Shown: piece by piece, positions 63,731 through 64,000 of the stretch | How the letters are laid out: the number at the start of each line of letters is the position of its first letter | How positions within the stretch are numbered: the stretch's first letter is position 1 | Source: an uncultured Clostridia bacterium | GTDB lineage: Bacteria; Bacillota; Clostridia; Christensenellales; Borkfalkiaceae | Assembly: GCA_947628675.1 (NCBI GenBank) | Contig: CANRAR010000005.1 | Coordinates: 48,637-112,636, forward strand | Length of the DNA: 64,000 nt | Direction of reading: 5' to 3' | The notes under the pieces: generated by a model | What the model was told of the DNA's origin: nothing | The model's input: only the letters and a program-made list of their open reading frames with translations | Database searches by the model: none | Translations under genes and position numbers: made by a program

Positions 63731-64000
63731 TTATTCCTCCTTTTCGGCGGGTTTTTTGGCCGCGGGCTTCTTTGCCGCAGGCTTCTTCGCGGCGGGTTTT
63801 TCGGCCGTTGCCGCGGGTTTTTCCTCGGTGAAGAGCACCATCTCGTTGTTCGCCATGAGGAAATCGAAGAGTTTGGTCACCTTGATATCGTTTTCGATGT
63901 ACTCCTTCTGGCGGGGATCCATCGTCTTTTCGTACTCCTCTTTCTCCTTGCCGACGGAAGCGGCCTGCTCGGCAATTTTCGCGCCGATCTCCTCCTCCGT
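63731..64000 (-). CDS. tig: Trigger factor, C-terminal part (runs off the right edge)
   Basis: Only the last 89 residues are visible. They show the helical end of the chaperone domain: TEEEIGAKIAEQAAS, EYEKTMDPRQKEYIENDIKVTKLFDFLMANN. A Lys/Pro/Ala tail with three AAKKP units follows. The helical core and the position before clpP-clpX identify trigger factor, the ribosome-bound folding chaperone. The basic tail is not part of the usual protein and could increase contact with the ribosome or nucleic acid. The start lies outside the window. Confidence 0.85.
   Translation of the reverse strand, partial: TEEEIGAKIAEQAASVGKEKEEYEKTMDPRQKEYIENDIKVTKLFDFLMANNEMVLFTEEKPAATAEKPAAKKPAAKKPAAKKPAEKEE

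Overview
The window is one contiguous piece of a Gram-positive, Clostridia-type chromosome with high GC. The evidence is a tig-clpP-clpX cluster, mcsA-mcsB-clpC, CotF-like spore coat proteins, a T-box leader, lipobox signal peptides, strong AGGAGG ribosome sites and TTGACA/TATAAT promoters. The long GC-rich hairpins and InlB-type repeat lipoproteins would fit an uncultured gut lineage such as the Christensenellales, but that placement is inference. Almost all of it is chromosomal backbone. I see no prophage, CRISPR array or intact insertion sequence.

Region by region. 0-5.5 kb: the end of a zinc-ribbon protein resembling a helicase loader, two proline tRNAs facing opposite ways 4.5 kb apart, a cation/proton antiporter with an MgtC-like protein, and a tryptophan-synthase beta homologue (TrpB2) behind a T-box whose likely specifier is UGG (Trp). 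5.5-11.3 kb: a 5'-nucleotidase lipoprotein preceded by a chimeric ABC-transporter remnant, a Cys-rich small protein, a membrane protein and a ferritin-like protein. 11.4-14.5 kb: mtnN-luxS (methyl cycle and AI-2), a candidate structured RNA, ung and an archaeal-type phosphoglycerate mutase. 15-23 kb: a double-HTH regulator with a 54-residue neighbour, then clpC-mcsB-mcsA without ctsR and an XRE membrane regulator. 23-30 kb: a serine recombinase divergent from a zinc-ribbon membrane protein with paired palindromes around the shared promoter region, reverse rubrerythrin, a HAD phosphatase, argS and ychF. 30-36 kb: an amino-sugar operon (acyltransferase-like protein, glmM, glmS, CapD-type dehydratase) making UDP-GlcNAc-derived precursors.

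36-50 kb: CotF-like pair, endonuclease III, DUF3343 next to a cysteine-desulfurase-like protein, an S41 protease with a CdaR/PucR-type regulator, an acidic Pro/Glu-rich membrane protein, an RsbV/RsbW/SigB-type module with two HATPase proteins, a HAD phosphatase, a diverged glycerol-1-phosphate-dehydrogenase-like protein, hisC and a His-rich ArsP_2-family transporter. 50-61 kb: two large secreted lipoproteins flanking a multi-sugar ABC ATPase. 61.6-64 kb: clpX, clpP and the end of trigger factor.

The most notable signals are regulatory. Both large lipoprotein genes have consensus promoters whose -35/-10 spacer contains a run of 10 or 9 G, giving 16- and 18-bp spacers on either side of the 17-bp optimum, which looks like a pair of phase-variable contingency loci. 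Two identical 18-bp sites with a palindromic core bracket a promoter beside a serine recombinase gene. Two genes appear to be transcribed as leaderless mRNAs. Intergenic DNA carries several dispersed hairpin repeat families, one with self-complementary arms that differ between copies. All functions are read from sequence alone without database searches.
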